Positions 1 to 8,391 of a DNA stretch of 64,000 nt are shown piece by piece. Position numbers and translations under genes: made by a program. The DNA lies in the NCBI RefSeq assembly GCF_023078375.1, contig NZ_CP095554.1, positions 992,001 to 1,056,000 of the forward strand, read 5' to 3'. This DNA is from Roseomonas gilardii subsp. gilardii (lineage in GTDB: Bacteria > Pseudomonadota > Alphaproteobacteria > Acetobacterales > Acetobacteraceae). Each line of letters starts with the position of its first letter. The first letter of the stretch is position 1. The notes beneath the pieces were generated by a model. It had not been told where the DNA came from and searched no databases. It was given only the letters and a program-made list of their open reading frames with translations.

Positions 1-283
1 TCTCGGCCACGCTCATATGCGGGTAGAGCGCATAGTCCTGGAAGACCATGGCGATGTTGCGCTCGCCGGGTGGCAGGTGGCCGATGCTGCGGCCGCGGAT
101 GCTGAGATCGCCGGCGGTGATCTCCTCCAGCCCGGCGATCATCCGCAACAAGGTGGACTTGCCGCATCCGGAAGGGCCCACCAGCACGATGAACTCGCCG
201 CTCTCGATCTCCAGCTCCACCTGCTGGAGCACGTTCAGGGCGCCATAGTCCTTCCGGATGCCACGCAGCGTGATGGCCGCCAT
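1..283 (-). CDS. ABC transporter ATP-binding protein, MalK/UgpC type (N-terminal 94 residues; continues past the left edge)
   Basis: This is the N-terminal part of a nucleotide-binding subunit that hydrolyses ATP to drive a sugar-type ABC importer at the inner membrane. The Walker A motif GPSGCGKST lies at residues 36-44 and the Q-loop motif [14 protein letters not shown] at about 79-92, the pattern of the MalK/UgpC (CUT1) family. Walker B, signature and C-terminal regulatory domain lie outside the window. The ATG at 281-283 has a purine-rich stretch upstream (GGGAAG). The gene is divergent from the GntR regulator at 412. The binding protein and permeases at 2143-5257 have no ATPase of their own, so this subunit probably serves them. 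The family is certain; the substrate is not known. Confidence 0.9.
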   Translation of the reverse strand, partial: MAAITLRGIRKDYGALNVLQQVELEIESGEFIVLVGPSGCGKSTLLRMIAGLEEITAGDLSIRGRSIGHLPPGERNIAMVFQDYALYPHMSVAE

Positions 284-367
284 GGAACTTCCCTCCTGGC
301 CGGGCGGGGCCTGATTCCATGCCGGAACCACCCCGACCGGCCATTTCGTTGTTGCCTGTCTTGTGTA

Positions 368-389
368 ATATCAATAATGATATTGATAT
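368..389. promoter_or_regulatory. Inverted repeat, candidate GntR operator
   Basis: ATATCAAT and ATTGATAT form a perfect 8-bp inverted repeat separated by 6 bp. It lies between the divergent ATPase and GntR genes and ends 22 bases before the GntR start. Its A+T content stands out in this GC-rich DNA. FadR/GntR regulators bind short palindromes of this kind, so autoregulation and control of the divergent transporter are likely; this is inferred. Confidence 0.6.
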
Positions 390-411
390 CGAGTGACAAG
401 GAGTTTCGGCC

Positions 412-1104
412 ATGGGCGAGGCGGTCCTGGCGCCCCCGAGCCGGGGCGTAACCCGGGGAGGGGCTGGCAAGGCGTCCCTGCCCTTCATGGCGCTGAAGCG
501 GCAGATCATGCTGGGCGAGCTGGAGGCCGGGCAGGTGCTGACGGAACTCGACCTCGCCAGCCGCTTCTCCTGCAGCCAGGGCACGGTGCGGGAGGCGCTG
601 CTCCAGCTCCAGGAGGAAGGGCTCGTCCAGCGCAAGGGCTATCGCGGCACCCAGGTCTCCGCCTGCACGACGGATGAGGCGGTGGAGATGTTCCATATCC
701 GCCAGGCGATCGAGACGCGCGGTATCCGCCGCGCCATGCGCCACCCTTCGCGCGACCTCGTGCCCGACCTGCGCGCCCTGATGCGGCGGATGGAGGAATC
801 CGCCGAAGGCGGGGACGAGCTGGAGCTCGCCGCGCTCGACCGGGATTTCCACCGCCGCCTCTTCGCCGAGGCTGGCCTCGCCGCGCTGGACCCGATCCTG
901 CACCGCTGCCTGGTGCACAACCACCGCTACAAGATCTCCCGCAGCCTCGGCCCGCGTGACCTGCGCCAGACCGCGCTGCGCCACGAGGCCATCATCGCCG
1001 CCATCGCGCAGGGCGACACCGAGGCGGCGGCGGCGGCCCTGCGGCACCACATCGCCACCATCGTCGACCTCGGCCCGAACATCTTTCCGGACAGCGCCCC
1101 ATGA
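412..1104 (+). CDS. GntR family transcriptional regulator (FCD subfamily)
   Basis: This is a 230-residue DNA-binding repressor or activator. A winged helix-turn-helix spans about residues 22-85, with the recognition region CSQGTVREALLQLQEEGL, and an all-alpha FCD ligand-binding domain follows at about 95-215 and contains the histidines typical of metal/effector pockets. The ATG at 412 is preceded by an AAGGAG-like site. Its stop overlaps the start of the hydrolase at 1101 by four bases (ATGA), so it is the first gene of the catabolic operon. The A+T-rich palindrome at 368-389 is its probable operator. The effector is probably the sugar or polyol, or a breakdown product, handled by the downstream transporter and enzymes. 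Confidence 0.88.
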   Translation: MGEAVLAPPSRGVTRGGAGKASLPFMALKRQIMLGELEAGQVLTELDLASRFSCSQGTVREALLQLQEEGLVQRKGYRGTQVSACTTDEAVEMFHIRQAIETRGIRRAMRHPSRDLVPDLRALMRRMEESAEGGDELELAALDRDFHRRLFAEAGLAALDPILHRCLVHNHRYKISRSLGPRDLRQTALRHEAIIAAIAQGDTEAAAAALRHHIATIVDLGPNIFPDSAP

Positions 1105-2057
1105 GCGACCTCTCCAGCGAACTGGCCCCGGAGATGCGGGCCCTGGCGGAGCGTGTGGCGGCGGAGGATGGGCCGCAGCCGGACACCACCACCCTGCCGC
1201 CGGCCGAGGGGCGCGCCCTGGCGGCCCGGCTGGCGGAGCGGTGGAACCGGAACCTGCCGGCTATGGCCGAGGCGCGCTGGGCCGTGGTCCCGGCCGATCC
1301 CGCGCTGGGCACGCCGGAGCAGGAGCTCCTCGTGCTACGGCCGGAACAGGCACGTCCCGGCGCCATCCTCTTCGTCCATGGCGGCGGCTTCGCCTTCTGC
1401 GACGCGCGCACCCATGAACGCTGCGCCCGTGGCCTCGCCATCGCTTCCGGCCTGCCGGTGATCCTGCCGAACTACCACCTCGCGCCCGAGCATCCGTTTC
1501 CCGCCGGGCTGCGCGACGTGGTCGCGGCGCGCCGGCGGGCCTTCGCCGCCTCCGGCCTGCCGGAGGGGCCGCTGCTTCTCGCGGGGGATTCGGCGGGCGC
1601 CAACCTCGCCTTGGCCTCCGAGCTCCATGAGCAGGCGGCGGGTGAATCCCCGGCCGCGGCGCTGCTGCTTTTCTACGGGGTCACGGATGCGGATTTCGGC
1701 ACGGAATCCTACACCGTCTTCGCCGATGGCCCCGGGCTGACGCGCGCGAAGATGCAGCGTTACTGGAATTTCTACGTCGCCGACTGGGATCGGCGCCGCG
1801 ACCCGCTCGTGGCCCCGCTGCACGCCCCCGAGGCCGCGCTGCGCAACCTGCCGCCGATGCACCTCATGGCCGCCGGGATCGATCCGCTGCTGAGCGACAC
1901 GCTGAACTTCGCCGCCCGCCTTCGCGCCCTGGGCCGGGCGGAGGAGGCGACGGTGGTGCCCGGCGTCGTGCACGGCTTCCTGCAGATGTCGGAGCACCTG
2001 CCGCAGGCCCGCGAGGCGATCGCCGCCGCCGGCGCCTTCGCCCGGCAGATCGCATGA
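1101..2057 (+). CDS. Alpha/beta hydrolase, hormone-sensitive-lipase (HSL) family esterase
   Basis: This 318-residue protein has the HSL-family oxyanion-hole motif HGGG (about residues 93-96), the nucleophile elbow GDSAG with serine near residue 164, and a late histidine in VVHGF, which completes a Ser-Asp-His triad. No signal peptide is visible, so it should be cytoplasmic. It overlaps the GntR gene by four bases and is followed after 85 bases by the ABC transporter binding protein. In this setting it could remove an acyl or ester group from an imported sugar derivative, or open a lactone; that role is inferred. Family assignment is firm and substrate unknown. Confidence 0.85.
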   Translation: MSDLSSELAPEMRALAERVAAEDGPQPDTTTLPPAEGRALAARLAERWNRNLPAMAEARWAVVPADPALGTPEQELLVLRPEQARPGAILFVHGGGFAFCDARTHERCARGLAIASGLPVILPNYHLAPEHPFPAGLRDVVAARRRAFAASGLPEGPLLLAGDSAGANLALASELHEQAAGESPAAALLLFYGVTDADFGTESYTVFADGPGLTRAKMQRYWNFYVADWDRRRDPLVAPLHAPEAALRNLPPMHLMAAGIDPLLSDTLNFAARLRALGRAEEATVVPGVVHGFLQMSEHLPQAREAIAAAGAFARQIA

Positions 2058-2142
2058 CCGCCGTGCCTTAGCTGCCGCGCGACGGAGTGGCCGAACCGAA
2101 TACGGCGGCCGGGGTAAGAAACTTGTCTGGGAGGACACGGGA

Positions 2143-3426
2143 ATGATCGCACGACTGCGTGGACTTGCCTTCCGCCGCCCCGCGGCCGGGCGGGGAGCAG
2201 GTCAGGGGGCGGGCCGGCGTGGCCTGGGCCGGCTGGCCCTGGCCGGCCTGGCCTTCGCCGGGCTCGCATCCGGCGGCCTCGCCACCCGGGCGGCGCAGGC
2301 CGAGACGGTCCGCTTCTGGTACCATGTCGACAATCCGGAAAACCCGATGACGTCGCTGGTGCAGAAGTTCCAGGCGGCCCATCCGGGGATCACGATCCAG
2401 GCGGAGAACGTCCCCTGGAACAGCTACTACGACAATCTCTACACCGCGCTGGTCGGGGGCAATGCGCCCGACGCCGCGATGGTGAAGCTCTTCGCCCAGC
2501 CGCGCCTCGTGGAGATGGAGGCGCTGGAGCCGCTGGATGCCCGCATCGCCCAATGGCCGGGCAAGGCGGACCTGCTGGACAACCTGCTGAAGCTCAATGC
2601 CGGCCCGAACGGCAAGCAGTACTACCTGCCGGTCCAGTATGTGGTGCTCTACCTGTACTACCGGACCGACCTGTTCCAGGCCGCCGGCCTGCAGCCGCCC
2701 CGCACCTGCGACGAGTTCCGCGCCGCCGCCAAGGCGCTGACCCAGGCGCCGGACCGCTACGGCTTCGGCTTCCGCGGCGGCAAGGGCGGCTGGGACCAGT
2801 GGGGCAGCTTCGTCTTCTCGCGCGGTGCCTCGCTGACCAAGGGCGGGCTGACCTCGCCCCAGGCGGTCGCGGCCAACCAGTGGCTGCTGGACATGTTCCA
2901 GAAGGACAAGTCGATCCCGCCCTCCGCGCCCAATGACGGGTTCCAGGAGATCGTCGGTGCCTTCAAGTCCGGCCGCACGGCGATGACCATCCACCATATC
3001 GGTTCTGCCAATGATCTCGTCGCGGCACTGGGCGACAAGGTTTCCGCCGTGCCGGTGCCGAGCTGCGACGGCAAGGCCTGGACCTCCTACGGGGACGAAT
3101 CCCTCGCCATCTTCTCGGCCTCGCGGGTGAAGGACGCCGCCTGGAAATGGATCTCCTTCCTGGCGGAAGGCGAGAACAACGCGGCCTTCATCAAGGCCAC
3201 CGGGCAGTTGCCGGTGACGCGATCCGCCTCCGCCAGTTGGACGGGGCATCCGAAGCGCTTCGTCGATGCGACCGTCGCCTCGCTGCCCTTCGCCGCCGTG
3301 CTGCCGCAGAACTCCGCCACGGCGGATTTCGTGAACACCGAGTGGCAGACGGCCATGCAGCAGGCGCTGACCGGGCGGATCACGTCGCAGCAGATGATGA
3401 CGCAGCTCGAACAGCCCTTCCGCTGA
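2143..3426 (+). CDS. ABC transporter extracellular substrate-binding protein, family 1 (sugar type)
   Basis: This 427-residue periplasmic protein captures the ligand for the adjacent permeases. It has a long signal peptide with an arginine-rich start and a hydrophobic core at about residues 30-45, ending in AQA before residue 50. The mature protein begins with the typical family-1 layout (TVRFWYHVDNPENPMTSL and later GNAPDAAMVKLF). A strong GGGAGGA site precedes the ATG. It heads the transporter genes and is followed 59 bases later by the first permease. Similar proteins bind oligosaccharides, polyols or glycerol-3-phosphate; the ligand cannot be read from the sequence. Confidence 0.9.
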   Translation: MIARLRGLAFRRPAAGRGAGQGAGRRGLGRLALAGLAFAGLASGGLATRAAQAETVRFWYHVDNPENPMTSLVQKFQAAHPGITIQAENVPWNSYYDNLYTALVGGNAPDAAMVKLFAQPRLVEMEALEPLDARIAQWPGKADLLDNLLKLNAGPNGKQYYLPVQYVVLYLYYRTDLFQAAGLQPPRTCDEFRAAAKALTQAPDRYGFGFRGGKGGWDQWGSFVFSRGASLTKGGLTSPQAVAANQWLLDMFQKDKSIPPSAPNDGFQEIVGAFKSGRTAMTIHHIGSANDLVAALGDKVSAVPVPSCDGKAWTSYGDESLAIFSASRVKDAAWKWISFLAEGENNAAFIKATGQLPVTRSASASWTGHPKRFVDATVASLPFAAVLPQNSATADFVNTEWQTAMQQALTGRITSQQMMTQLEQPFR

Positions 3427-3485
3427 TCGTGCCGGAACAGGGGGGCGGGCGCGTGACCCCGCCCCCGCGAAAGGGAAAGATCCGC

Positions 3486-4424
3486 ATGAGCGAGACCGTT
3501 TCCATGGCGATGCCCGGCGGGATGGCGTCGAACGGGTGGCGGGCGCGGGCGATGCTGCGCCTGCGCGCCATGCCCTATCTGCTGCTGGCGCCGGCCCTGC
3601 TCGTCACCCTGCTGATCGTCTTCGTGCCGATGGTGCAGGCCGTCTGGACCAGCTTCTACGACCTGGTGCTGTTCCGCCCCAACGCCAGCCGCTTCGTCGG
3701 GCTGGGCAACTACCTGCGCCTGCTCTCCGATCCGGTCTTCTGGACGGCGCTGTGGCAGACCGCGCTCTGGATCGGCCTCACCGTGCCGCTGCAGATGGGG
3801 CTGGGCCTCGTGGCGGCGCTGCTGCTGAACCAGGACTTCGCCTGGCGCGGCATCGCCCGCGCGCTGGTGGTGATCCCCTGGGCGCTGCCCAGCGTGGTGA
3901 TCGCGCTGATGCGGCGCTGGATCTACGATCCCAGCACGGGCGTGGCGAACGACCTGCTGCTGCGCCTGTCCATCATCCAGTCGGCGGTGCCCTGGCTGGC
4001 CGATCCGGACACCGCCCTCTATGCCGTGATCGCCACCCTGACCTGGCAGGGCTTTCCCTTCTTCGCGGTGATGATCCTGGCCGGCCTCCAGGGCATCCCG
4101 AAGAGCCAGTACGAGGCGGCCGCCATCGACGGCGCCTCCCCATGGCGGCAGTTCCGCTATGTCACCCTGCCCGGCCTCGCCCCGGTCCTGGCCACGGCCG
4201 GGCTGCTGCGGGTCATCTGGGTGGCCAATTCGATGGACGTCATCTTCGTGATGACCGGCGGCGGCCCCGGCTACGCGACCTATACCTTGCCGCTCTACGC
4301 CTTCGTGAAGGCGCGGCAGAACCTGGATTTCGGCTATGGCACGGCCATCGCCGTCACCTTCACCATCCTGCTCGCCGGGATCGTGGCGCTCTACCTCTCC
4401 CGCACGATGAAGGAGGCCGAGTGA
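3486..4424 (+). CDS. ABC transporter permease, UgpA/MalF type
   Basis: This 312-residue inner-membrane permease has about six hydrophobic segments, the first at about residues 30-50 (YLLLAPALLVTLLIVFVPMV), and the cytoplasmic EAA loop EAAAIDGASPWRQFRYVTLP that contacts the ATPase. The open frame extends further upstream, but the ATG at 3486 after the AAAGGGAAAG site gives the usual N-terminus. It pairs with the second permease, whose ATG overlaps this stop by one base. The genes form a CUT1-class sugar importer with the binding protein at 2143 and probably the ATPase at the left edge. Confidence 0.9.
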   Translation: MSETVSMAMPGGMASNGWRARAMLRLRAMPYLLLAPALLVTLLIVFVPMVQAVWTSFYDLVLFRPNASRFVGLGNYLRLLSDPVFWTALWQTALWIGLTVPLQMGLGLVAALLLNQDFAWRGIARALVVIPWALPSVVIALMRRWIYDPSTGVANDLLLRLSIIQSAVPWLADPDTALYAVIATLTWQGFPFFAVMILAGLQGIPKSQYEAAAIDGASPWRQFRYVTLPGLAPVLATAGLLRVIWVANSMDVIFVMTGGGPGYATYTLPLYAFVKARQNLDFGYGTAIAVTFTILLAGIVALYLSRTMKEAE

Positions 4425-5257
4425 TGCGCCGCCACGGCTTCGCCCGCCGCCTGCTCACCATCCACCTGCCCGTGGCGCTGATCGTGCTGCTGGCGATCGG
4501 CCCCTTCCTCTGGATGATCCTGACCTCGCTCACGCCCAGCGCGCGGATCGTGGCCAGCGGTGTGTCCGTCTCCCCGGCCGGATGGAGCGCGGACAACTAC
4601 CTGCGCCTGCTGCGGCAGACCTCCTTCCTCGGCAATATGGGGCACAGCCTCATCGTCGCGCTCGGGACGGTGGCGGTGGGGCTCACTGTCTCGGTGACGG
4701 CGGCCTATGCCTTCTCGCGCTTCCGCTTCCGGGGGCGGCGGCTGCTGATGCTGCAGTTCCTGCTGGTGAACATGTTCCCGGTGGTGCTGCTGATCCTGCC
4801 GCTCTTCATCCTGATGCGGAGGCTGGGGCTGCTGGACACGCATCTGGCGCTGATCCTGGCCAATTCTACCGTGGCGATCCCCTTCGCCGTCTGGATGCTG
4901 CGCAGCTATGTCGGCGCCATTCCGAAGAGCCTCGACGAGGCGGCGATGATCGACGGCTGCTCGCGCCTCACCGCGCTGCGCCGCGTGGTGCTGCCGCTGG
5001 CCCTGCCGGGCATCATCTCCACCGGCATCTACATCTTCATCACCGCCTGGAACGAGTATCTCTACGCCCTGACGCTCGGCGGCAGGAATGTCCGCACCGT
5101 CACGGTCGCGATCCAGACGCTGATCGGCGAATACCAGATCGAATGGGGCCTCCTCGCCGCGGGCGGCGTGGTGGGTGCCCTGCCGGTCACGATCCTCTTC
5201 CTGCTCGTGCAGCGCCGCCTCGTGGGTGGCCTGACACAGGGCGCCGTCAAGGGATGA
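4424..5257 (+). CDS. ABC transporter permease, UgpE/MalG type
   Basis: This 277-residue second permease of the CUT1 importer starts at an ATG that shares one base with the preceding stop (TGATG), which indicates translational coupling. It has six predicted membrane segments and the EAA motif EAAMIDGCSRLTALRRVVLP in the second half. The C-terminus overlaps the start of the epimerase gene in an ATGA arrangement. Length and motif position are normal for the MalG family. It should form a heterodimeric channel with the permease at 3486. Confidence 0.9.
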   Translation: MRRHGFARRLLTIHLPVALIVLLAIGPFLWMILTSLTPSARIVASGVSVSPAGWSADNYLRLLRQTSFLGNMGHSLIVALGTVAVGLTVSVTAAYAFSRFRFRGRRLLMLQFLLVNMFPVVLLILPLFILMRRLGLLDTHLALILANSTVAIPFAVWMLRSYVGAIPKSLDEAAMIDGCSRLTALRRVVLPLALPGIISTGIYIFITAWNEYLYALTLGGRNVRTVTVAIQTLIGEYQIEWGLLAAGGVVGALPVTILFLLVQRRLVGGLTQGAVKG

Positions 5258-6183
5258 AACGGAGCATCATGACAACCGGACCAAGCGATGGAGGGCAGCG
5301 CGTGAATCCCGTCGGCCTCGTCTCCATGCAGTATGCGCGGCCCTTCACCGAGGAGCATTTCCACCTCTTCGACCGCATGCGCTCCCTGGGCTTCGACTTC
5401 GTCGAGCTGTTGGTACCTGAGCCAGGCGAGATGAACCTCGCCGTGGCCGCCAGGGCGCTGCGCGATGCCGGGCTGGGCGTGGTGCTCGCCGCCCGGGTCA
5501 ATCTCGACCGCAACCTGTCCTCCGCCGAGGCATCGAAGCACCGCGCGGGCGTGGACTATCTGCGCTACGCCGCGGATTGCGCCGCCGCGCTGGGCGCCAC
5601 GATCGTCGGGGGGCCGCTGACCGGCAATCCCCTGGTCTTCGCCGGGCGCTCCCCGGCACCGGTGGCGGAGGAGGAACGCCTGGCTCGCAAGGCGCGCTGC
5701 GTGGAGGGGCTGCGGGCCGCCGGCGCGCATGCCGCGGGCTGCGGCATCCGGCTCGCGATCGAGCCCCTCAACCGCTTCGAGAGCGATGTCCTCTGTACCA
5801 CGCAGCAGGCGATGGAACTGCTGGAGGCGGTGGAGCATCCCTCGGTCGGGCTGATGCTCGACACCTTCCACATGGCCATGGAGGAAGCCTCGATCGCCGA
5901 GGCGATCCGCCTGGGCGGCCGGCATCTCATCCATTTCCAGGCCAACGAGAACCATCGCGGCTTTCCCGGCACGGGATCGATCGACTGGGTTCCCGTCTGC
6001 CGTGCGCTGCACGAGGTGGGCTACGAGGGCCCCGTCTCGCTGGAGCCCTTCCGCCGCAACGACGACCGCTTCGGCGTGCCCTTCGCCCAGTGGCGGCCGC
6101 CGCATGAGGATGAGAGCGCACGCCTGGACGCCGCCGTCCGCTTCATCAAGTCCCATCTTCTGCTGACGGAGTACCGGCGATGA
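5254..6183 (+). CDS. Sugar phosphate isomerase/epimerase family protein (TIM barrel)
   Basis: This protein of about 309 residues belongs to the xylose-isomerase-like TIM barrel family that includes tagatose/psicose 3-epimerases and hydroxypyruvate isomerase. The four metal ligands expected of that family are visible: Glu in IEPLNRFE, Asp in LMLDTFHM, His in the HFQANENH region and Glu in SLEPF. It overlaps the permease stop at 5254 (ATGA). In-frame alternatives are ATG 5269, which has a better ACGGAG site, and GTG 5302. It probably epimerises the imported sugar or ketose after oxidation by the dehydrogenase that follows. The specific substrate is unknown. Confidence 0.85.
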   Translation: MKRSIMTTGPSDGGQRVNPVGLVSMQYARPFTEEHFHLFDRMRSLGFDFVELLVPEPGEMNLAVAARALRDAGLGVVLAARVNLDRNLSSAEASKHRAGVDYLRYAADCAAALGATIVGGPLTGNPLVFAGRSPAPVAEEERLARKARCVEGLRAAGAHAAGCGIRLAIEPLNRFESDVLCTTQQAMELLEAVEHPSVGLMLDTFHMAMEEASIAEAIRLGGRHLIHFQANENHRGFPGTGSIDWVPVCRALHEVGYEGPVSLEPFRRNDDRFGVPFAQWRPPHEDESARLDAAVRFIKSHLLLTEYRR

Positions 6184-7174
6184 CCCTCAGGATCGGCTGG
6201 ATCGGCTGCGGCACCCATGCGACGCAGATGCTGCTGCCGCAGCTCCTGCGCCATGACGTGGAACTCGTCGCCCTTTGCGACGTGGACGGGGCCGCCTGGC
6301 CCAGGCGGGGCGCCAGTTCGGTGTGCGCGAACGGACGACCAGCGCGGCCGATCTGATCGCCACGCCCGGCCTCGACGCGGTCGGCATGGCGGTGGGTCCG
6401 GACCAGCACCTGGCCTTCGGCAAGGCGGCGCTGGAGCGTGGGCTGCCGGTCTTCATGGAGAAGCCCCCGGCCGCGACCGCGGAAGGGGCGAGGGAACTCC
6501 TGGCCGCCGCCGAGCGCGCCCGCAAGCCGCTCCTCCTCGGCTTCATGAAGCGCTATTCGGTTGGCAACAGGATCGCGAAGAACATCCTGGAATCCGGAGA
6601 ATTCGGCCCGATCTATGGCCTGACCGGCTACTACATGACGGCGCCCGGGTATTTCGAAGGGAATGTGGACTATACCGGGTTCCTGCTGCATCACTGCGTC
6701 CACTACATGGACCTGGTCTCACATCTCGTCTCGCCGGTCGTGGGCATGCGGGCCCGGAAGGTGGAGCGGAAGCCGGGGCGCATCCTCTTCCACCTGGCCC
6801 TCGACTTCGAATGCGGCGCGATCGGCACGGTCGCCATGGGTACGATGCAGAGCCGCGGCACCCCCGTGGAGCGGATCGAGCTGATGGGCGACCACCAGCG
6901 CATCGAGGTGGACGACGTCGTGAACGTGACCTGGCACCGCAACCCGCCCTTCAAGGTCGCCGATCCCGCCGCGACCCTGCTGGAAAGCGAGGACACGCTC
7001 ACCTGGCGCCCGAATTTCACCGCCGCCGCGAACGAGGACTACAAGGGCTATCACGCCCTCCTCGCCGATGTGGTCCCGGCTTTGGCGGGGCAGAAGACCG
7101 GGGCGCCGGACATCGCCGCCGGGGTGGTGGCCATGGAGCGGCTGGAGGCGATGCGGCGGCAATTGGAGATCTGA
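6180..7174 (+). pseudogene. Gfo/Idh/MocA family dehydrogenase, apparent frameshift near 6288-6296
   Basis: An NAD(P)-dependent sugar or inositol dehydrogenase is encoded in two frames. The ATG at 6180 overlaps the epimerase stop and gives the Rossmann start LRIGWIGCGTHATQMLLPQL and VALCDVDG, then runs to an early TGA at 6354-6356. The normal continuation (LAQAGRQFGV, the EKPPA motif, and a helix with HHCVHYMDL) is in the +2 frame to 7174. Moving from GAC GGG GC to CGC CTG GCC would need one extra base around 6291-6295. The join gives about 331 residues, normal for the family. Either the gene is broken by a one-base loss or the base is a sequencing error in a GC run. A TTG at 6275 could start only a fragment without the nucleotide-binding motif. 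Confidence 0.75.
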
Positions 7175-7184
7175 GACGCTACCT

Positions 7185-7212
7185 GGCGGCACGGGCGCGC
7201 GCCCGTGCCGCC
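7185..7212. terminator. 28-bp perfect palindrome, probable bidirectional terminator
   Basis: A perfect 14+14 bp GC palindrome with no spacer lies between the convergent genes ending at 7174 and 7220. It would form a very stable hairpin on either transcript. No T-run follows, which is common in high-GC genomes, so the terminator role is inferred from position and symmetry. Confidence 0.65.
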
Positions 7213-7219
7213 GGTCAGC

Positions 7220-8188
7220 CTATCCGGCGGCTTTCCGCGAGCTCATCTGCGGCATTGCCGGCGCCGTGCCGCTCGGCTTCCGTTCCTCGCCCTGGAGCGG
7301 GCCGGTCACGATCGACCGGAGCATCGTGGCACGCGCACTGCGCAGGTGCGCGCGGCATTTCGCGTCGATCAGCCGCAGGTCCCGGCTGCGCAGCGCCGCG
7401 ATATAGTCCAGGTGCTCGCCGATGGCGACGATGTTCCGTTCCTTCTCGTCCGTCTTGTCCCACTGGTAGTGGTAGTGGAAGATGATCGAGATCACGTCGT
7501 AGAACTCGCGGATGAAGCGGTTGTGCGACGCTTCGTGGATCAGCCTGTGCAGGCGTTCGTCGAGGCGTGAGAAATCGCTGTAGCGGCTGTCGATGTGCCG
7601 CAGCAGGTCGCGATGCTCCCGCTCGATCGCGTCCAGGGCGGCCCAGGCCGGGGCGGTGTCGTCCAGGCCGACGAAGCGCCGTGCCGAGCGCAGCTCGAAC
7701 ATCTCCCGGATCTCGTAGATCTCCGTGGCGAAGCCGGTCGTCACGCCCTTGAAGATCCAGCCGCTGTTGGCGCGCCGTTCCAGCAGGCCGAACTGGCTGA
7801 AGCGGGTCAGATACTCCCGGACCGCCGTGGTGGAGGTGCCGAACTGCCGCGCCAGCTCGGCGCTGTTGATCGTCTGGCCGGGACGGTGATCGCCGGTCAG
7901 CACCATCTGCATGAACTTGCGCTCCACGATCTGCGAAGCGCCTTCCGTCTGCGGATCGGGGAAGTGGTCCCGCGGGTCGGGATGGCGCGCGAGACAGCGC
8001 TCCCCCCCATGGCCCCGCAGGATTCCCGCTTCTCTCAGCCCGGCCAGGATGGCGCGCACCGTGGTCCGGCTCACCCCCAGTTGCGCCGCGAGCCCGGCCT
8101 CCGAGAAGGGCAAGGGGCCCAGGGGCTGTTCCGCCAGGAGATCCAGGCAGCGGTTGAAGCTCCTCTTGTAGAGCGTGTTCGTCTTCAT
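7220..8188 (-). CDS. GntR family regulator with two tandem winged-helix domains and an FCD domain
   Basis: This 322-residue regulator has an unusual arrangement. A first winged helix lies at about residues 20-60 (motif AAQLGVSRTTVRAILAGLRE). A second, canonical GntR winged helix lies at about 85-150 (AELARQFGTSTTAVREYLTR). An FCD domain follows at about 155-300. Ordinary FCD regulators are about 220-250 residues and have one winged helix. The ATG at 8186-8188 follows AGGGAAG at good spacing; a longer upstream open frame lacks such a site. It is divergent from the sugar-acid operon starting at 8388, and the perfect inverted repeat at 8296-8315 is its likely operator. Confidence 0.85.
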   Translation of the reverse strand: MKTNTLYKRSFNRCLDLLAEQPLGPLPFSEAGLAAQLGVSRTTVRAILAGLREAGILRGHGGERCLARHPDPRDHFPDPQTEGASQIVERKFMQMVLTGDHRPGQTINSAELARQFGTSTTAVREYLTRFSQFGLLERRANSGWIFKGVTTGFATEIYEIREMFELRSARRFVGLDDTAPAWAALDAIEREHRDLLRHIDSRYSDFSRLDERLHRLIHEASHNRFIREFYDVISIIFHYHYQWDKTDEKERNIVAIGEHLDYIAALRSRDLRLIDAKCRAHLRSARATMLRSIVTGPLQGEERKPSGTAPAMPQMSSRKAAG

Positions 8189-8270
8189 CGCGGCTTCCCT
8201 TCCGGTACTCCCATTCGGCACGCCCGTCCGGGCTGGTTCTTTTGGCGGTACTTTGTGCATTAAAAACCGA

Positions 8271-8300
8271 TTGACAGGCTCCGCCTACCTGTCCTTTATG
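8271..8300 (+). promoter_or_regulatory. Putative sigma-70 promoter
   Basis: A consensus TTGACA at 8271-8276 is followed after 18 bp by TTTATG at 8295-8300. It points toward the sugar-acid operon, and its -10 region overlaps the inverted repeat at 8296-8315, so a bound regulator would block it. Confidence 0.5.
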
Positions 8301-8315
8301 TAAAAACATACATAA
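8296..8315. promoter_or_regulatory. Inverted repeat, candidate operator of the double-winged-helix GntR
   Basis: TTATGTA and TACATAA form a perfect 7-bp inverted repeat with a 6-bp spacer in the intergenic region between the divergent regulator (start 8188) and the operon at 8388. It is A+T-rich and overlaps the probable -10 element. Confidence 0.6.
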
Positions 8316-8343
8316 GTCAGAAGACACGGGAGGAGATGCGCGC

Positions 8344-8391
8344 ATGGATGGGGTCCGTTCGCCTGACCACGTCTGGTGGATGCCGGCGTGA
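8344..8391 (+). CDS. Possible 15-codon leader peptide coupled to the downstream dehydrogenase
   Basis: A strong ribosome site (GGGAGGAG, 8328-8335) sits 8 bases before an ATG at 8344 that opens a 15-codon frame ending in TGA at 8389-8391. That TGA overlaps the GTG at 8388 (GTGA), the most family-like start of the dehydrogenase, which itself has no good ribosome site. The arrangement suggests translation of the enzyme by coupling to the small frame. It could also be chance, or a misread N-terminus of the enzyme. Confidence 0.35.
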   Translation: MDGVRSPDHVWWMPA

